The notes under the pieces are model-generated. The model saw only the letters and a program-made list of their open reading frames with translations, was not told the origin of the DNA and did no database searches. Positions 19,328 through 28,359 of a stretch of DNA of 64,000 bases are shown here, piece after piece; within the stretch, counting starts at the first letter, position 1; each line of letters begins with the position of its first letter. Both the position numbers and the translations under genes were made by a program. The DNA is from Prosthecobacter sp. GTDB lineage: Bacteria > Verrucomicrobiota > Verrucomicrobiia > Verrucomicrobiales > Verrucomicrobiaceae. The stretch spans positions 18,623 through 82,622 of the forward strand of contig JAURHS010000001.1 of assembly GCA_030833205.1 (NCBI GenBank), in the 5' to 3' direction.

Positions 19328-19642
19328 TCAGGCCTGGATGGCAGTGACCTGCACACGGGTCAGGGGCTGGCGATGGCCCTTGGTCTTGTGATAGCCCTTG
19401 CGCTTGCGGAATTTGAAGGCGGTGACCTTCTCGGCCTTGAATTGGCGAATCACCTTGGCCTGCACGCTGGCTCCGGCGAGGGTGGGAGCTCCGACCTTGA
19501 GGCTGGAGCCTTCTCCAGCAGCCAACACCTGATCGAAGGTGGCGACTTCACCTTCGGCCACTTCGAGCTTTTCGACATTGATCTTGTCGCCAACAGACAC
19601 CTTGTACTGTTTGCCACCGGTCTTGATGATTGCGTAAGCCAT
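19328..19642 (-). CDS. rplU: 50S ribosomal protein L21
   Basis: [26 protein letters not shown]...[27 protein letters not shown] 19642. Confidence 0.98.
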   Translation of the reverse strand: MAYAIIKTGGKQYKVSVGDKINVEKLEVAEGEVATFDQVLAAGEGSSLKVGAPTLAGASVQAKVIRQFKAEKVTAFKFRKRKGYHKTKGHRQPLTRVQVTAIQA

Positions 19643-19815
19643 AAAACTCTGAAATGCAGGGATTTGGGTGCCCTCGAGCCGCAGGCACGGCGTGCCAAAA
19701 CGGGAGTAAGGGGTAGGTAACATGACATGAATGTCAGTGGAATCAACCGGTTTTTCGATCCGTTGGCTGCAGTCTGGCCTTGCCAGCCCCGATCAGGCAG
19801 TCCAAAGCAGGGCCA

Positions 19816-20934
19816 ATGCTGCGCGGTGCCAAACAGTGGCTTGTTCCCTATCTCCGATCCTCGGCGCGCCGCCTCGAGGTTCATCCAGATCGGCCTTTGC
19901 AGGTTTTCATCGCTCTCTGCGATCACTTTGAACCCCTGCACCACACCGATCTTCAGGGGGCAAAACGGAGGGTGCAGACCTGGTGCGAGCAATGGCCAGC
20001 TCAGGTGAATGGCTTTCACGATCACAGCGGTCGAGGGCCGAGGCACAGTTTTTTTTATCCCATCGAGAAGTATCACGCCGAGCTGCTCGCCCCGCTGGCG
20101 GATCTCTGCGCACGCACTGGCAGCGAAGTTGAGGTTCATCTTCACCACGACAACGACAATGCCCAGAGCCTGCGCGCCAAACTGCAGCAAGGCATCGACG
20201 AGCTGCGCAGCCACGGGCTTTTGGGACAAGACGCGCAGGGCAAGACGCGCTTCGCCTTCATTCATGGCAACTGGGCCTTGGACAACTCCCACCCCTCTGG
20301 CCGCCGCTGTGGCGTCAATGACGAACTGGCAGTGCTGCGACAAGCTGGCTGCTACGCAGACATGACCATGCCCGCGGCACCTGATCCCTGCCAAAGCCAC
20401 CAGGTCAATCGGCTCTATTACGCCAGGGAGGATGGGCGCGCGCGCTCGCAGGATGAAGGCTTTCCCTGCCTCCGCGGTGCTCAGCAGAACCTGCGCCACC
20501 ACCCCGAGCATCTGCTCATGGTTCAAGGGCCGCTGGCCCTGAACTGGCGCTGGCGAAAATGGGGGCTGTTGCCCCGGCTTGAAAACGCGGAAATCTGCGC
20601 CAGCAATCCGCCATCACTGCAACGCTTCCAACTCTGGCTCAAGCACGCGCCGGGCATCCTCAATGGGCCGCCTTGGATTTTCATCAAGCTGCACAGTCAC
20701 GGCGGCATTGAGCCCAATTTTCAAGTGCTTTTGGGAGAGGCAATGCGCCGGTTTTACCGCGAGCTTGAGCAATTCAGCACCGAGCATCCCGGCCTTGGCA
20801 TTCATTTCGTGACTGCGCGTGAGATGGTGAACCTCATTCATGCGGCAGAAGACGGCCACGACGGACCACCTTCGGCAGCGCTCAATCATCACATTGCCGC
20901 ACCCCCTGTGCTGGCGGGTTCCAGCAGCCGCTGA
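19816..20934 (+). CDS. hypothetical protein, possibly polysaccharide deacetylase-like (beta/alpha barrel)
   Basis: FIALCDHFEPLH, VEVHLHHDNDN, FAFIHGNWALDN, FIKLHSHGGIEP; family assignment tentative. Confidence 0.6.
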   Translation: MLRGAKQWLVPYLRSSARRLEVHPDRPLQVFIALCDHFEPLHHTDLQGAKRRVQTWCEQWPAQVNGFHDHSGRGPRHSFFYPIEKYHAELLAPLADLCARTGSEVEVHLHHDNDNAQSLRAKLQQGIDELRSHGLLGQDAQGKTRFAFIHGNWALDNSHPSGRRCGVNDELAVLRQAGCYADMTMPAAPDPCQSHQVNRLYYAREDGRARSQDEGFPCLRGAQQNLRHHPEHLLMVQGPLALNWRWRKWGLLPRLENAEICASNPPSLQRFQLWLKHAPGILNGPPWIFIKLHSHGGIEPNFQVLLGEAMRRFYRELEQFSTEHPGLGIHFVTAREMVNLIHAAEDGHDGPPSAALNHHIAAPPVLAGSSSR

Positions 20935-21443
20935 ACCAACTGCAGATCAAGCCAACGATCAAACTTGCGCCCGGCCTCACGAATGCTGCCGCAGGGGGAA
21001 AAGCCCAGGCGATGATGCAAACGCAGGCTGGCTTCATTGCTGGCATCAATCACGCCGATCATGTTGTGGAAACCCCGTTGCCTCGCGTCTTCAATCAATG
21101 CGCTCAACAGCCTTCTGCCCAGGCCCGCGCCCCGCTGACTGACTTCAATGTACAGCGAGTGCTCCACCGTGAATTGATAGGCGGCATGAGGACGAAAAGG
21201 ACCATAGGTCGCAAAGCCCAGCAATTCGCCCTGCTCATTCTCGAGCCCCAACACCGGCCAGTTGCCCTCTCGTTTGGCTTGCCACCACTGGCGCATGAAG
21301 GCCTCGTCACGAGGGTGCAGATCATAGAGTGCCGTGCTGTTGACAATGGCCTCGTTGAAGATTGCCCGCACGGCCTCATGGTGGCGCTCGACACAGGGGA
21401 TGCAGCGCAGATCGCGCCCGGGGCTGGTTGAGGGTGAGTTCAT
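20889..21443 (-). CDS. GNAT family N-acetyltransferase (phosphinothricin acetyltransferase-like)
   Basis: VRAIFNEAIVNSTALYDLHPR...VEHSLYIEVSQRGAGLGRRLLSALIEDARQRGFHNMIGVIDASNEASLRLHHRLGFSPCG. Confidence 0.9.
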   Translation of the reverse strand: MNSPSTSPGRDLRCIPCVERHHEAVRAIFNEAIVNSTALYDLHPRDEAFMRQWWQAKREGNWPVLGLENEQGELLGFATYGPFRPHAAYQFTVEHSLYIEVSQRGAGLGRRLLSALIEDARQRGFHNMIGVIDASNEASLRLHHRLGFSPCGSIREAGRKFDRWLDLQLVQRLLEPASTGGAAM

Positions 21444-21636
21444 AAATCCAGGGCCCGTTGCAAGGGCCGCGAGGCAGGGGAGAGGTCCAGAGAGGCGACC
21501 CCAGAGGGCGCCCTGGGGCCATCATGCACGGGGCTGGCAGCAAAGGCAACTGCACTGAGAAAGGCAGCCCAGGAGCCAGTCAAAGGCCGCAGGTTCCGTC
21601 TTGCCCCCGGGCGGCGCCACTGCCAAGCTCAACACC

Positions 21637-22623
21637 ATGACTCTGCGCCCCTGTGATCTTGCCGCGTTGCTTTGCGCCTGCCTGCTCTGTTCATGCGGCC
21701 CTTCGAAACCGCCGGCAACCTCTTTGGAGCAACCCCCTCAACCGCCAGCCCCAAAGGCCTCCGAAGTTGGGACCGCCGCCAAACCTGCAGAGGTCATGCC
21801 CAGCGCGCCTGTGGATATCGGTGACTTCGGAAGCGATCAACCCGTGGAGCGGGATGATTTGCCGTCTCGTGGCGTGATTCGTTTCGGTCCAAAGGAGCAT
21901 GTTCACAGCAATCAGGCGCACTGGGAGTCCTATGTCTGGGACAAATTCAATGCCAAGCGAACCGGGGATTATCAAGTGCGCCTGACCTACACGCTGCGCC
22001 GAGCCAGTCTGGGGATGCAATTTCGCATGGGCGACTTGGTGGCTAAAAAGCCGCTGAAGAACACTGGCATTCCCAAGAAAATTTACCTTGGTGATGTGCA
22101 GATCAAGCAGACCGGACCCATGCCCTTTTCGATGATCACTGCGCCTTCTGAGGATGGTGGCTTCCAACTGTTGGAAGTGGCTCTCATTCCCAAGCCCGCA
22201 GCGCCTCCTCCGGCAGCCGCCAAGGATGGCAGCCTGGTACTTGAAGCCAGACACGCCACCACTTGGTCGGAGCTCATGCGCTATGAGCCTCAGGCACAGA
22301 AAAACTGCCTTGGATACTGGACCCAGGTGGAGGACTTTGCGGATTGGTCTCTCCCCGCGCTACCGGCAGGAAAGTATGAGGTCACTGTCCATTACGGCTG
22401 CGGCAAGGGTCAGGGCGGAAGCGAATTGCAACTCCGCCTTGGTCAACAGGCTTTGGCGTGGAAGACTGAGGACACCGGTGGATTCCAAAATTGGAAGGCG
22501 CTAAACCTCGGCGAAATTCATCTGCAGACTCAGGCCTCAGCCCGTCTTTCCCTGCAGCCCCGCAGCAAGGCGGGCAATGCCATCGTGGACATTCAAAAGA
22601 TTGTGCTGACTCCCAAAAGCTGA
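21637..22623 (+). CDS. hypothetical lipoprotein with C-terminal beta-rich (CBM-like) region
   Basis: MTLRPCDLAALLCACLLCSC lipobox; C-terminal LPAGKYEVTVHYGCG...LRLGQQALAWKTEDTGGFQNWKALNLGEIHLQ resembles sugar-binding modules. Confidence 0.6.
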   Translation: MTLRPCDLAALLCACLLCSCGPSKPPATSLEQPPQPPAPKASEVGTAAKPAEVMPSAPVDIGDFGSDQPVERDDLPSRGVIRFGPKEHVHSNQAHWESYVWDKFNAKRTGDYQVRLTYTLRRASLGMQFRMGDLVAKKPLKNTGIPKKIYLGDVQIKQTGPMPFSMITAPSEDGGFQLLEVALIPKPAAPPPAAAKDGSLVLEARHATTWSELMRYEPQAQKNCLGYWTQVEDFADWSLPALPAGKYEVTVHYGCGKGQGGSELQLRLGQQALAWKTEDTGGFQNWKALNLGEIHLQTQASARLSLQPRSKAGNAIVDIQKIVLTPKS

Positions 22624-22631
22624 GGCCGGCG

Positions 22632-23546
22632 ATGACTCGGCTTCTGCCTTGGATTCGCCGCTTCGGCTGGCTGGTGCTTGCAACAGGGCTGCTGCTGCGC
22701 TGGTGGCTGCGCGATCTCCACCCGTCGTGGGCTCCTCTCTTTTATGCACTCGCTCCCGGGGTGTTGGTCATTGGCTGGGGAATGCTCGCCCTGTTGGAGA
22801 AGGGCCTTCGTCGGCGCCTCGTTGCGCTACTCATGGCGCAGGCAGTATGGTTTTGGCCGACGGCTTCCCCGCGGGAGTCGCCGCCGCAGAAACCCTTTCA
22901 CGAAGCATCCAAGCGCTGGTCAATCTTGTTCTGGAACCTTGCTCGGCCTCAGGGATTGCATCAGGGGGCCTTGGACCTGATTCGCCAGCGCAAACCGGAT
23001 CTTGCCGCCTTTGTGGAACCCGGGGTATTTTCGCCAGCGCTTCTGGAAGCCTACCGCAAAGAGCTGCCCGATCACTTCGTGGAATGGATGCCTCGCGGGA
23101 TTTTGTGGGTCAGCCGCGCCCTGTCCCGACGCGGACAACGCGACCGGCTCGCTGCCCAGGGCGCTTGGGCATCATTTCGGGTAGAGGATGAGCAGGGAGG
23201 CTTTCCGGTTTTGGTTTGCGATCTGCGCATTGTTGATGGCTGGAATGGGCATCGGGCAGAGCAGTTCTCACAATTGCAACAGCTGCTGCCCAGACACCCC
23301 GCCTTCATCGTCATGGGGGATTTCAACACGCCCGTGGATTCCTGTTTTTTTGATTCCTGGATGCCGCACGGTTTCCACGCCTTGAGTCCGGAGCGATTGC
23401 CGATGGCGACTTGGCCGGCACTTTTACCGCTCTGGAACCTCGATCAAGTTTGGCTGGGCAGGGCATGGCAGGTGCACAGCGCGAATCGTCTGTGGGCACC
23501 GCAGTGCAGCGATCACGCTGCATTGTGGCTGGAGATTCAGCGCTGA
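22632..23546 (+). CDS. endonuclease/exonuclease/phosphatase (EEP) family protein with N-terminal TM helices
   Basis: SILFWNLAR, FIVMGDFNTPVDS, CSDHAALWLE motifs; ATG 22632. Confidence 0.82.
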   Translation: MTRLLPWIRRFGWLVLATGLLLRWWLRDLHPSWAPLFYALAPGVLVIGWGMLALLEKGLRRRLVALLMAQAVWFWPTASPRESPPQKPFHEASKRWSILFWNLARPQGLHQGALDLIRQRKPDLAAFVEPGVFSPALLEAYRKELPDHFVEWMPRGILWVSRALSRRGQRDRLAAQGAWASFRVEDEQGGFPVLVCDLRIVDGWNGHRAEQFSQLQQLLPRHPAFIVMGDFNTPVDSCFFDSWMPHGFHALSPERLPMATWPALLPLWNLDQVWLGRAWQVHSANRLWAPQCSDHAALWLEIQR

Positions 23547-23563
23547 ATTCAAGCCGCTGAATC
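23534..23563. repeat. inverted repeat GATTCAGC-N14-GCTGAATC at 3' end of EEP gene
   Basis: Perfect 8-bp arms 23534-23541 and 23556-23563, between convergent genes; no T-tract. Confidence 0.5.
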
Positions 23564-23581
23564 ACGACAGTGCCTCGAAGA

Positions 23582-24130
23582 TCAGGCAATGCGCCAGTCA
23601 ACTTCCAGAGTTTGCACTGTCCCGCGTCGGTCGTGGTACTTGATCTGCCCGTGCTCGACTCCGTATTCGTGGAGACACTTCGTCGCCCGAACATCGTGGG
23701 CACAGTACTCTGCGATCTCCAACAACCGACCCTGCTGCCACCAGCTCAATGCCTTGAGCCCATCTGCGGTTTTGCCAACGCCAAGCGTGGCCGCGGCGGC
23801 ATCCTCCAGTTTGATGCGGTGGCCGAGGCGTTTTTCGATGTCTTCGAGCAGGTCAAAGCTGCGCACTTGATCGCGAAAATCCAGCACGGTCTGGCCCATG
23901 AGCACTTCGTAGTCAAAGCTGATGTGATTGAAGCCAATCACACAGTCGGCTCGCTTGAGTTGTTCAATGAGCTCTTGGCTGTCATCTTGTTCGTAAATGC
24001 GATATTCCGACAGCCGTGTGCTGTAGGTGACGGCAATGGAAATGCCCATCTGGTGCTTATTGCCCCAACCGCCCACATCATTGGCGGTACGACGCGTTTC
24101 CAGATCAAAATAGACCAGGTCTTTGGACAT
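23582..24130 (-). CDS. DEDD-type 3'-5' exonuclease-like (YprB-type RNase H-like) protein
   Basis: LVYFDLETRRT, VIGFNHISFDYEVL, EYCAHDVRATKCL. Confidence 0.8.
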   Translation of the reverse strand: MSKDLVYFDLETRRTANDVGGWGNKHQMGISIAVTYSTRLSEYRIYEQDDSQELIEQLKRADCVIGFNHISFDYEVLMGQTVLDFRDQVRSFDLLEDIEKRLGHRIKLEDAAAATLGVGKTADGLKALSWWQQGRLLEIAEYCAHDVRATKCLHEYGVEHGQIKYHDRRGTVQTLEVDWRIA

Positions 24131-24145
24131 GCCGCGAACGGAGCC

Positions 24146-24628
24146 TCAGAGGCGGTACACAATGCGGGCCTTGTCCATGTCGTAGGGAGACATTTCCAAT
24201 TTGACCTGATCTCCAATGACCAGACGAATCCACTTTTTGCGCATCTTGCCAGAAATGTGCGCCAAGACCTCGTGACCGTTGCGCAGCTTGACCTTGAACA
24301 TCGTGCCTGCAAGGACGGCAGTAATGGTACCCTCGAGCTCAATGGCCTCCTCCTTCTGGTGTGCATCAGGCTCAGGCGGCTTAGGCGCGGGACGGCTGAC
24401 TGGGCGGGACGGTGGGCGTTTGCCACCCATGGGACCGCCATTGGGGCGCCCTCCTGGTCCCCTGCGATTTTGATTTGGAGCACCCGCGGGCTGGCCGGGA
24501 CGAGTGGCGCCAGGAGCAGAACCGGGTGCACTGGCAGGGGGTCGGGCCGGCGCAGGTTGCGAACTCACTGGGCGAACGAATCCAGCAGGTCTGGAGGAAA
24601 ATTGGCTGCGCTGGGGAGGGGAACTCAT
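24146..24628 (-). CDS. infA: translation initiation factor IF-1-like with about 85-90 aa Pro/Gly/Arg-rich N-terminal extension
   Basis: C-terminus [69 protein letters not shown] is IF-1; in-frame ATG at 24628. Confidence 0.88.
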   Translation of the reverse strand: MSSPPQRSQFSSRPAGFVRPVSSQPAPARPPASAPGSAPGATRPGQPAGAPNQNRRGPGGRPNGGPMGGKRPPSRPVSRPAPKPPEPDAHQKEEAIELEGTITAVLAGTMFKVKLRNGHEVLAHISGKMRKKWIRLVIGDQVKLEMSPYDMDKARIVYRL

Positions 24629-24720
24629 GAACACGCAGATTGTGGCCAAGGCACCCCCTTGACAACCAAAAAAAGCGCTGGCGTCGAGGAAGGATCTGAC
24701 TAGATTCGCCAACCCAAGAT

Positions 24721-24796
24721 GGTGGTCGTAGCTCAAAGGTAGAGCCCCAGATTGTGATTCTGGTTGTTGCGGGTTCGAATCCCGTCGATCACCCCA
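24721..24796 (+). tRNA. tRNA-His (anticodon GTG), CCA encoded
   Basis: G-1 at 24721 pairs C73; acceptor GTGGTCG/CGATCAC; anticodon stem-loop CCAGA-TTGTGAT-TCTGG; T-arm GCGGG-TTCGAAT-CCCGT; CCA 24794-24796. Confidence 0.95.
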
Positions 24797-24808
24797 CCTC
24801 GCAGCGAC

Positions 24809-25525
24809 ATGGAGGCACTCGAATCCCGGCTCGGCCATCCTTTCCGCCAACCGGAGCTACTCTTGGAGGCGCTGACGCACCCCAGTTGGTCGCATGAGGC
24901 CGGGCGGCACCATCGCCACAATCAGCGCTTGGAATTCCTGGGCGACGCCGTGCTTCAACTGGTGTGTTCCCAGTGGGCTTTGGAATTGTTTCCCGCAGCA
25001 CCGGAAGGCGTTCTGACTCAATGGAGGGCACAATTTGTGTCCACTGACTTTCTTTGCGAGGTTGCCCATGCCCTGGAGTTGCCACGCCACCTACGAATGG
25101 GTCGCGGAGAAATCGCTCAAGGCGGGTTGCAAAAGGCCAACGCGTTGGCTGACGCCTTTGAGGCTGTGGTGGGTGCCTTGTTCATGGATGCGGGCTATGG
25201 TGCAGTCGAAGCCTGTCTCCGCTGCTTGATGTTGCCATTGATGCAGTCCCGGCAAGTACCCGCAGAAACCCAAAACCCGAAGGGTCAATTGCAGGAGCAA
25301 CTGCAGCGCCTGGCACCGGAATCGCCCGTTTACCAGGTGACCATGCTTCAAAATGCTCCCTTGCCACCACGCTTCAGAGCCTCGGTTTACTGGCAATCCC
25401 ATTTGCTAGGAGAGGGAGAGGGGCCATCCAAAAAGCGGGCAGAGATGGCGGCGGCAAGCTCTGCCTTACGCGATCTGAACAACCATGTGAATGACTTGGA
25501 AAAGGGCCGCTCGAGCTGTGCATAA
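24809..25525 (+). CDS. rnc: ribonuclease III
   Basis: [30 protein letters not shown] catalytic motifs, C-terminal dsRBD; ATG 24809 (ORF-track start lies inside the tRNA). Confidence 0.95.
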   Translation: MEALESRLGHPFRQPELLLEALTHPSWSHEAGRHHRHNQRLEFLGDAVLQLVCSQWALELFPAAPEGVLTQWRAQFVSTDFLCEVAHALELPRHLRMGRGEIAQGGLQKANALADAFEAVVGALFMDAGYGAVEACLRCLMLPLMQSRQVPAETQNPKGQLQEQLQRLAPESPVYQVTMLQNAPLPPRFRASVYWQSHLLGEGEGPSKKRAEMAAASSALRDLNNHVNDLEKGRSSCA

Positions 25526-25568
25526 TCCCCTTTGCTCAAGGATTGCTCCCTGTTATTCGCGATTCATT

Positions 25569-25600
25569 CACAATCTCTGCTCAACACAATCCCTGCCCAA
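25569..25600 (+). repeat. tandem direct repeat CACAATCTCTGCTCAA / CACAATCCCTGCCCAA
   Basis: Two abutting 16-bp units (25569-25584, 25585-25600), 14/16 identical; a third partial copy ACAATCCCTG at 25625-25634. Confidence 0.7.
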
Positions 25601-25767
25601 TGACATGGTTTCCAGTGGCTTGGAACAATCCCTGAGTTGTGCACCGCCCCTATGACTGAGAAGATGGTGTGTGTTTTATAAACCCATACCCTTAGCGCTG
25701 TGAATTGCTTTGGTGTTTTGCAAGACGGTTTGCTTTTTGAAGATCTGTCCCTAAGCTTGCACAACTC

Positions 25768-26862
25768 ATGGGAAGTTCTTTGGGAACCTTGTTTAGCATT
25801 CACACCTGGGGTGAATCCCATGGCCCTGGAATTGGGGTGGTCATCAACGGAGTGCCTCCACGGCTTTCCTTGACGGTCGAGGACATTCAACAGGAACTGG
25901 ATCGTCGCCGTCCCGGGCAAAGCAAGATTGTTACTCCTCGTGCAGAGTTGGATCAGGTCGAAATTCTTTCTGGGGTGGAACAAGGCCAGACGACAGGAGC
26001 AGCGCTAGGTTTATGGGTGCGCAATACGGATCAGCGGCCATCGGCATATCAGGAGATGCAAGAGGCATACCGGCCAAGTCATGCCGATTACACCTATGAT
26101 GCGAAGTTTGGCATTCGCAGTGTTTCTGGAGGAGGAAGATCCTCAGCACGCGAAACCATCGGAAGGGTGGCAGCAGGAGCAGTCGCACAAAAGGCGCTGA
26201 CGCAGTTGAGCCCTGGCTACCGTTGCGTGGCCTATGTGAAATCCGTGCAACATTTGCAGGCTGAGGTTCCAGCATTGGTGACCAGAGAGTTGGTGGATGG
26301 CAACATGGTGCGCACCTGCGATCCAGCAAAGGCCGTGGAGATGATCGCGGCCATCGAGGCGATCAGAACTCAGGGCAACAGCCTGGGCGGGGTCATTGAA
26401 TGCCAGATTCATGGAGTGCCTGCCGGTTTGGGAGAGCCAGTGTTTGACAAGCTGGAGGCAGATCTGGCCAAGGCCATGATGAGTCTGCCTGCGTCCAAAG
26501 GTTTTGAGATCGGCAGCGGCTTTGCAGGAACCCTCATGACAGGCCTTGAGCATAACGATGCCTTTTACATGGATCAGGGCAAGGTACGGACCCGCAGCAA
26601 TCATAGCGGTGGCATTCAAGGCGGTATCAGCAATGGAGAGACCATTGTATTTCGAGTTGCCTTCAAGCCTGTGGCAACGGTGTTGCGTGAGCAACAGACA
26701 GTAAATCGCGAAGGCGAAGACTGCACTCTCAAAGCTCGTGGCAGACATGACCCCTGTGTGTTGCCCCGCGCCGTGCCCATGGTTGAGGCCATGGCGCATT
26801 TGGTGGTGGTGGATCATTTGCTGCGTCAGCGTGGCCAATGCGGGTCCTGGTCGCAGAAATAG
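25768..26862 (+). CDS. aroC: chorismate synthase
   Basis: [72 protein letters not shown]. Confidence 0.96.
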   Translation: MGSSLGTLFSIHTWGESHGPGIGVVINGVPPRLSLTVEDIQQELDRRRPGQSKIVTPRAELDQVEILSGVEQGQTTGAALGLWVRNTDQRPSAYQEMQEAYRPSHADYTYDAKFGIRSVSGGGRSSARETIGRVAAGAVAQKALTQLSPGYRCVAYVKSVQHLQAEVPALVTRELVDGNMVRTCDPAKAVEMIAAIEAIRTQGNSLGGVIECQIHGVPAGLGEPVFDKLEADLAKAMMSLPASKGFEIGSGFAGTLMTGLEHNDAFYMDQGKVRTRSNHSGGIQGGISNGETIVFRVAFKPVATVLREQQTVNREGEDCTLKARGRHDPCVLPRAVPMVEAMAHLVVVDHLLRQRGQCGSWSQK

Positions 26863-26868
26863 GTGATC

Positions 26869-28347
26869 ATGGACCTCTGTCGTCAGCCGCTATGGCAGGA
26901 ACAATCTCTGGGCACACCCTTGCCGTGCAGCGCTGAGGGAATCAGTGTCAGTCTGCCGCTATGGCGGCATGTGATTGGCTATGAGGAAAAAGATCCGGAG
27001 GTGATTGGTAAATTTCGCTCCGGCTATCCAAGGTTCTGTGTGCCCCCGGTGATTTCAGCCGTTTTCCGGCTGGCCATTGGCGAGTGTGCCTCGCAGGGTG
27101 AGTCTGCCTTGGTCTTTCCCTCAATGGGGGCAGCGTTGCGTTGTGTGGACTTCATGCAGAAGCGAGGACACATCGCGCAGGCACGGTCCTGGAAACAAAA
27201 CCTTGGCGTTTGTGTCTTTCCTGAGTCTGGACAGGACTGTGCGCGCAGGTTTTGGCGTTTTACCGGAGAGATTCTCAGCGCCAGACAAGCGCAGCAGTTG
27301 CTTTGTCCTGAGAGCAAACAGGCCGTTGAGCAAATATCGGCGACAGAGGCGATTGCTCGAATCCAAGGGCGTCTGGCGCAGTGGTCAGGTCAGGCAGCAG
27401 AGGATGTTTTCCTGTTTCCCTCTGGCATGGCGGCTCACTACGCGTTGCATCGAGCCTTGGTGCAGATGAATCCCGGGCGCAAAACCTTGCAGGTGGAGTT
27501 TCCCTATGTTGATAGCCTGAAACAACAGCAGGAGTTTGGCAGCGGCGCACACTTCATTCATGGGCCAGAGACCGGTGCAGAGTTTGAGGCGCTGCTCAGG
27601 CAGGAAAGCTTGGCGGCGGTCTTTAGTGAGGTCCCCAGCAATCCCTTGTTGAGGACGGCAGACTGGCAACAGCTCAAGACAATTCGGGATCGTTTGGCTC
27701 CTGAGTTGCCCTTGGTGATTGATGATACGGTGGGCACCTTGTTGCATGTGGATGCCATGCGCGTCGCCGATGCGGTGACCACCAGTTTGAGCAAGGCCTT
27801 CTCAGGCCGAGGCGATGTGCTGGCCGGCAGCGTCATCCTCAATCGTCAGTCGCCTCATCATGCGAGGCTGCAGCAGTTGTTGCGCCAGGATCCGGTGGCC
27901 GAACTCTGGGGCGGTGACGCAATCGCCTTGGAGAACAACAGCCGGGACTTTGAGGCCAGAGTCCAGCGCATGAGCCGCAGCGCGGTGGAGATTGCCGCCT
28001 TCCTTGCCGAACATCCCAAGGTTGAACAGGTGTGGCACCCGAGTTTGCAGGTCAGTGCAGGCTATGAGTACCTGCGAAGGAACCCAGGAGGGTACGGGGG
28101 CTTGATCTCTTTTGAGCTAAAGGACTCAAGTCGTTCATCGCCATTGTTTTATGACGCTGTTCGGCTTTGCAAGGGGCCAAGCCTGGGTACCGAGTTCAGT
28201 TTGCTTTGCCCCTATGTTCTGCTTGCCCATTACGATGAGCTGGCTTGGGCAGAGAGCTGCGGAGTGCCGCGGAATTTGCTGCGCCTTTCGGTTGGGCTGG
28301 AGGGCAGTGACGACTTGATTGGCCGACTTGCTGAGGCGCTTGGCTGA
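26869..28347 (+). CDS. cystathionine gamma-synthase-like Cys/Met metabolism PLP enzyme
   Basis: SLSKAFSGRGDVLAGSVILN (PLP Lys), SEVPSNPLLRTAD; N-terminal half VSLPLWRHVIGYEEKDPEVIGKFRSGYPRF. Alternative GTG start at 26863 directly after the aroC stop. Confidence 0.85.
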   Translation: MDLCRQPLWQEQSLGTPLPCSAEGISVSLPLWRHVIGYEEKDPEVIGKFRSGYPRFCVPPVISAVFRLAIGECASQGESALVFPSMGAALRCVDFMQKRGHIAQARSWKQNLGVCVFPESGQDCARRFWRFTGEILSARQAQQLLCPESKQAVEQISATEAIARIQGRLAQWSGQAAEDVFLFPSGMAAHYALHRALVQMNPGRKTLQVEFPYVDSLKQQQEFGSGAHFIHGPETGAEFEALLRQESLAAVFSEVPSNPLLRTADWQQLKTIRDRLAPELPLVIDDTVGTLLHVDAMRVADAVTTSLSKAFSGRGDVLAGSVILNRQSPHHARLQQLLRQDPVAELWGGDAIALENNSRDFEARVQRMSRSAVEIAAFLAEHPKVEQVWHPSLQVSAGYEYLRRNPGGYGGLISFELKDSSRSSPLFYDAVRLCKGPSLGTEFSLLCPYVLLAHYDELAWAESCGVPRNLLRLSVGLEGSDDLIGRLAEALG

Positions 28348-28359
28348 GGGACTCGCTTT

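Noticed and set aside
19450-20526. 358-aa minus-strand ORF spanning rplU upstream region
   Set aside because: Overlaps rplU in a different frame and is antisense to the deacetylase-like CDS.
24653-24850. N-terminal extension of the IF-1 ORF (and of the rnc ORF) through the tRNA locus
   Set aside because: Peptide [25 protein letters not shown] is the typical artefact of translating across a tRNA; starts moved to 24628 and 24809.
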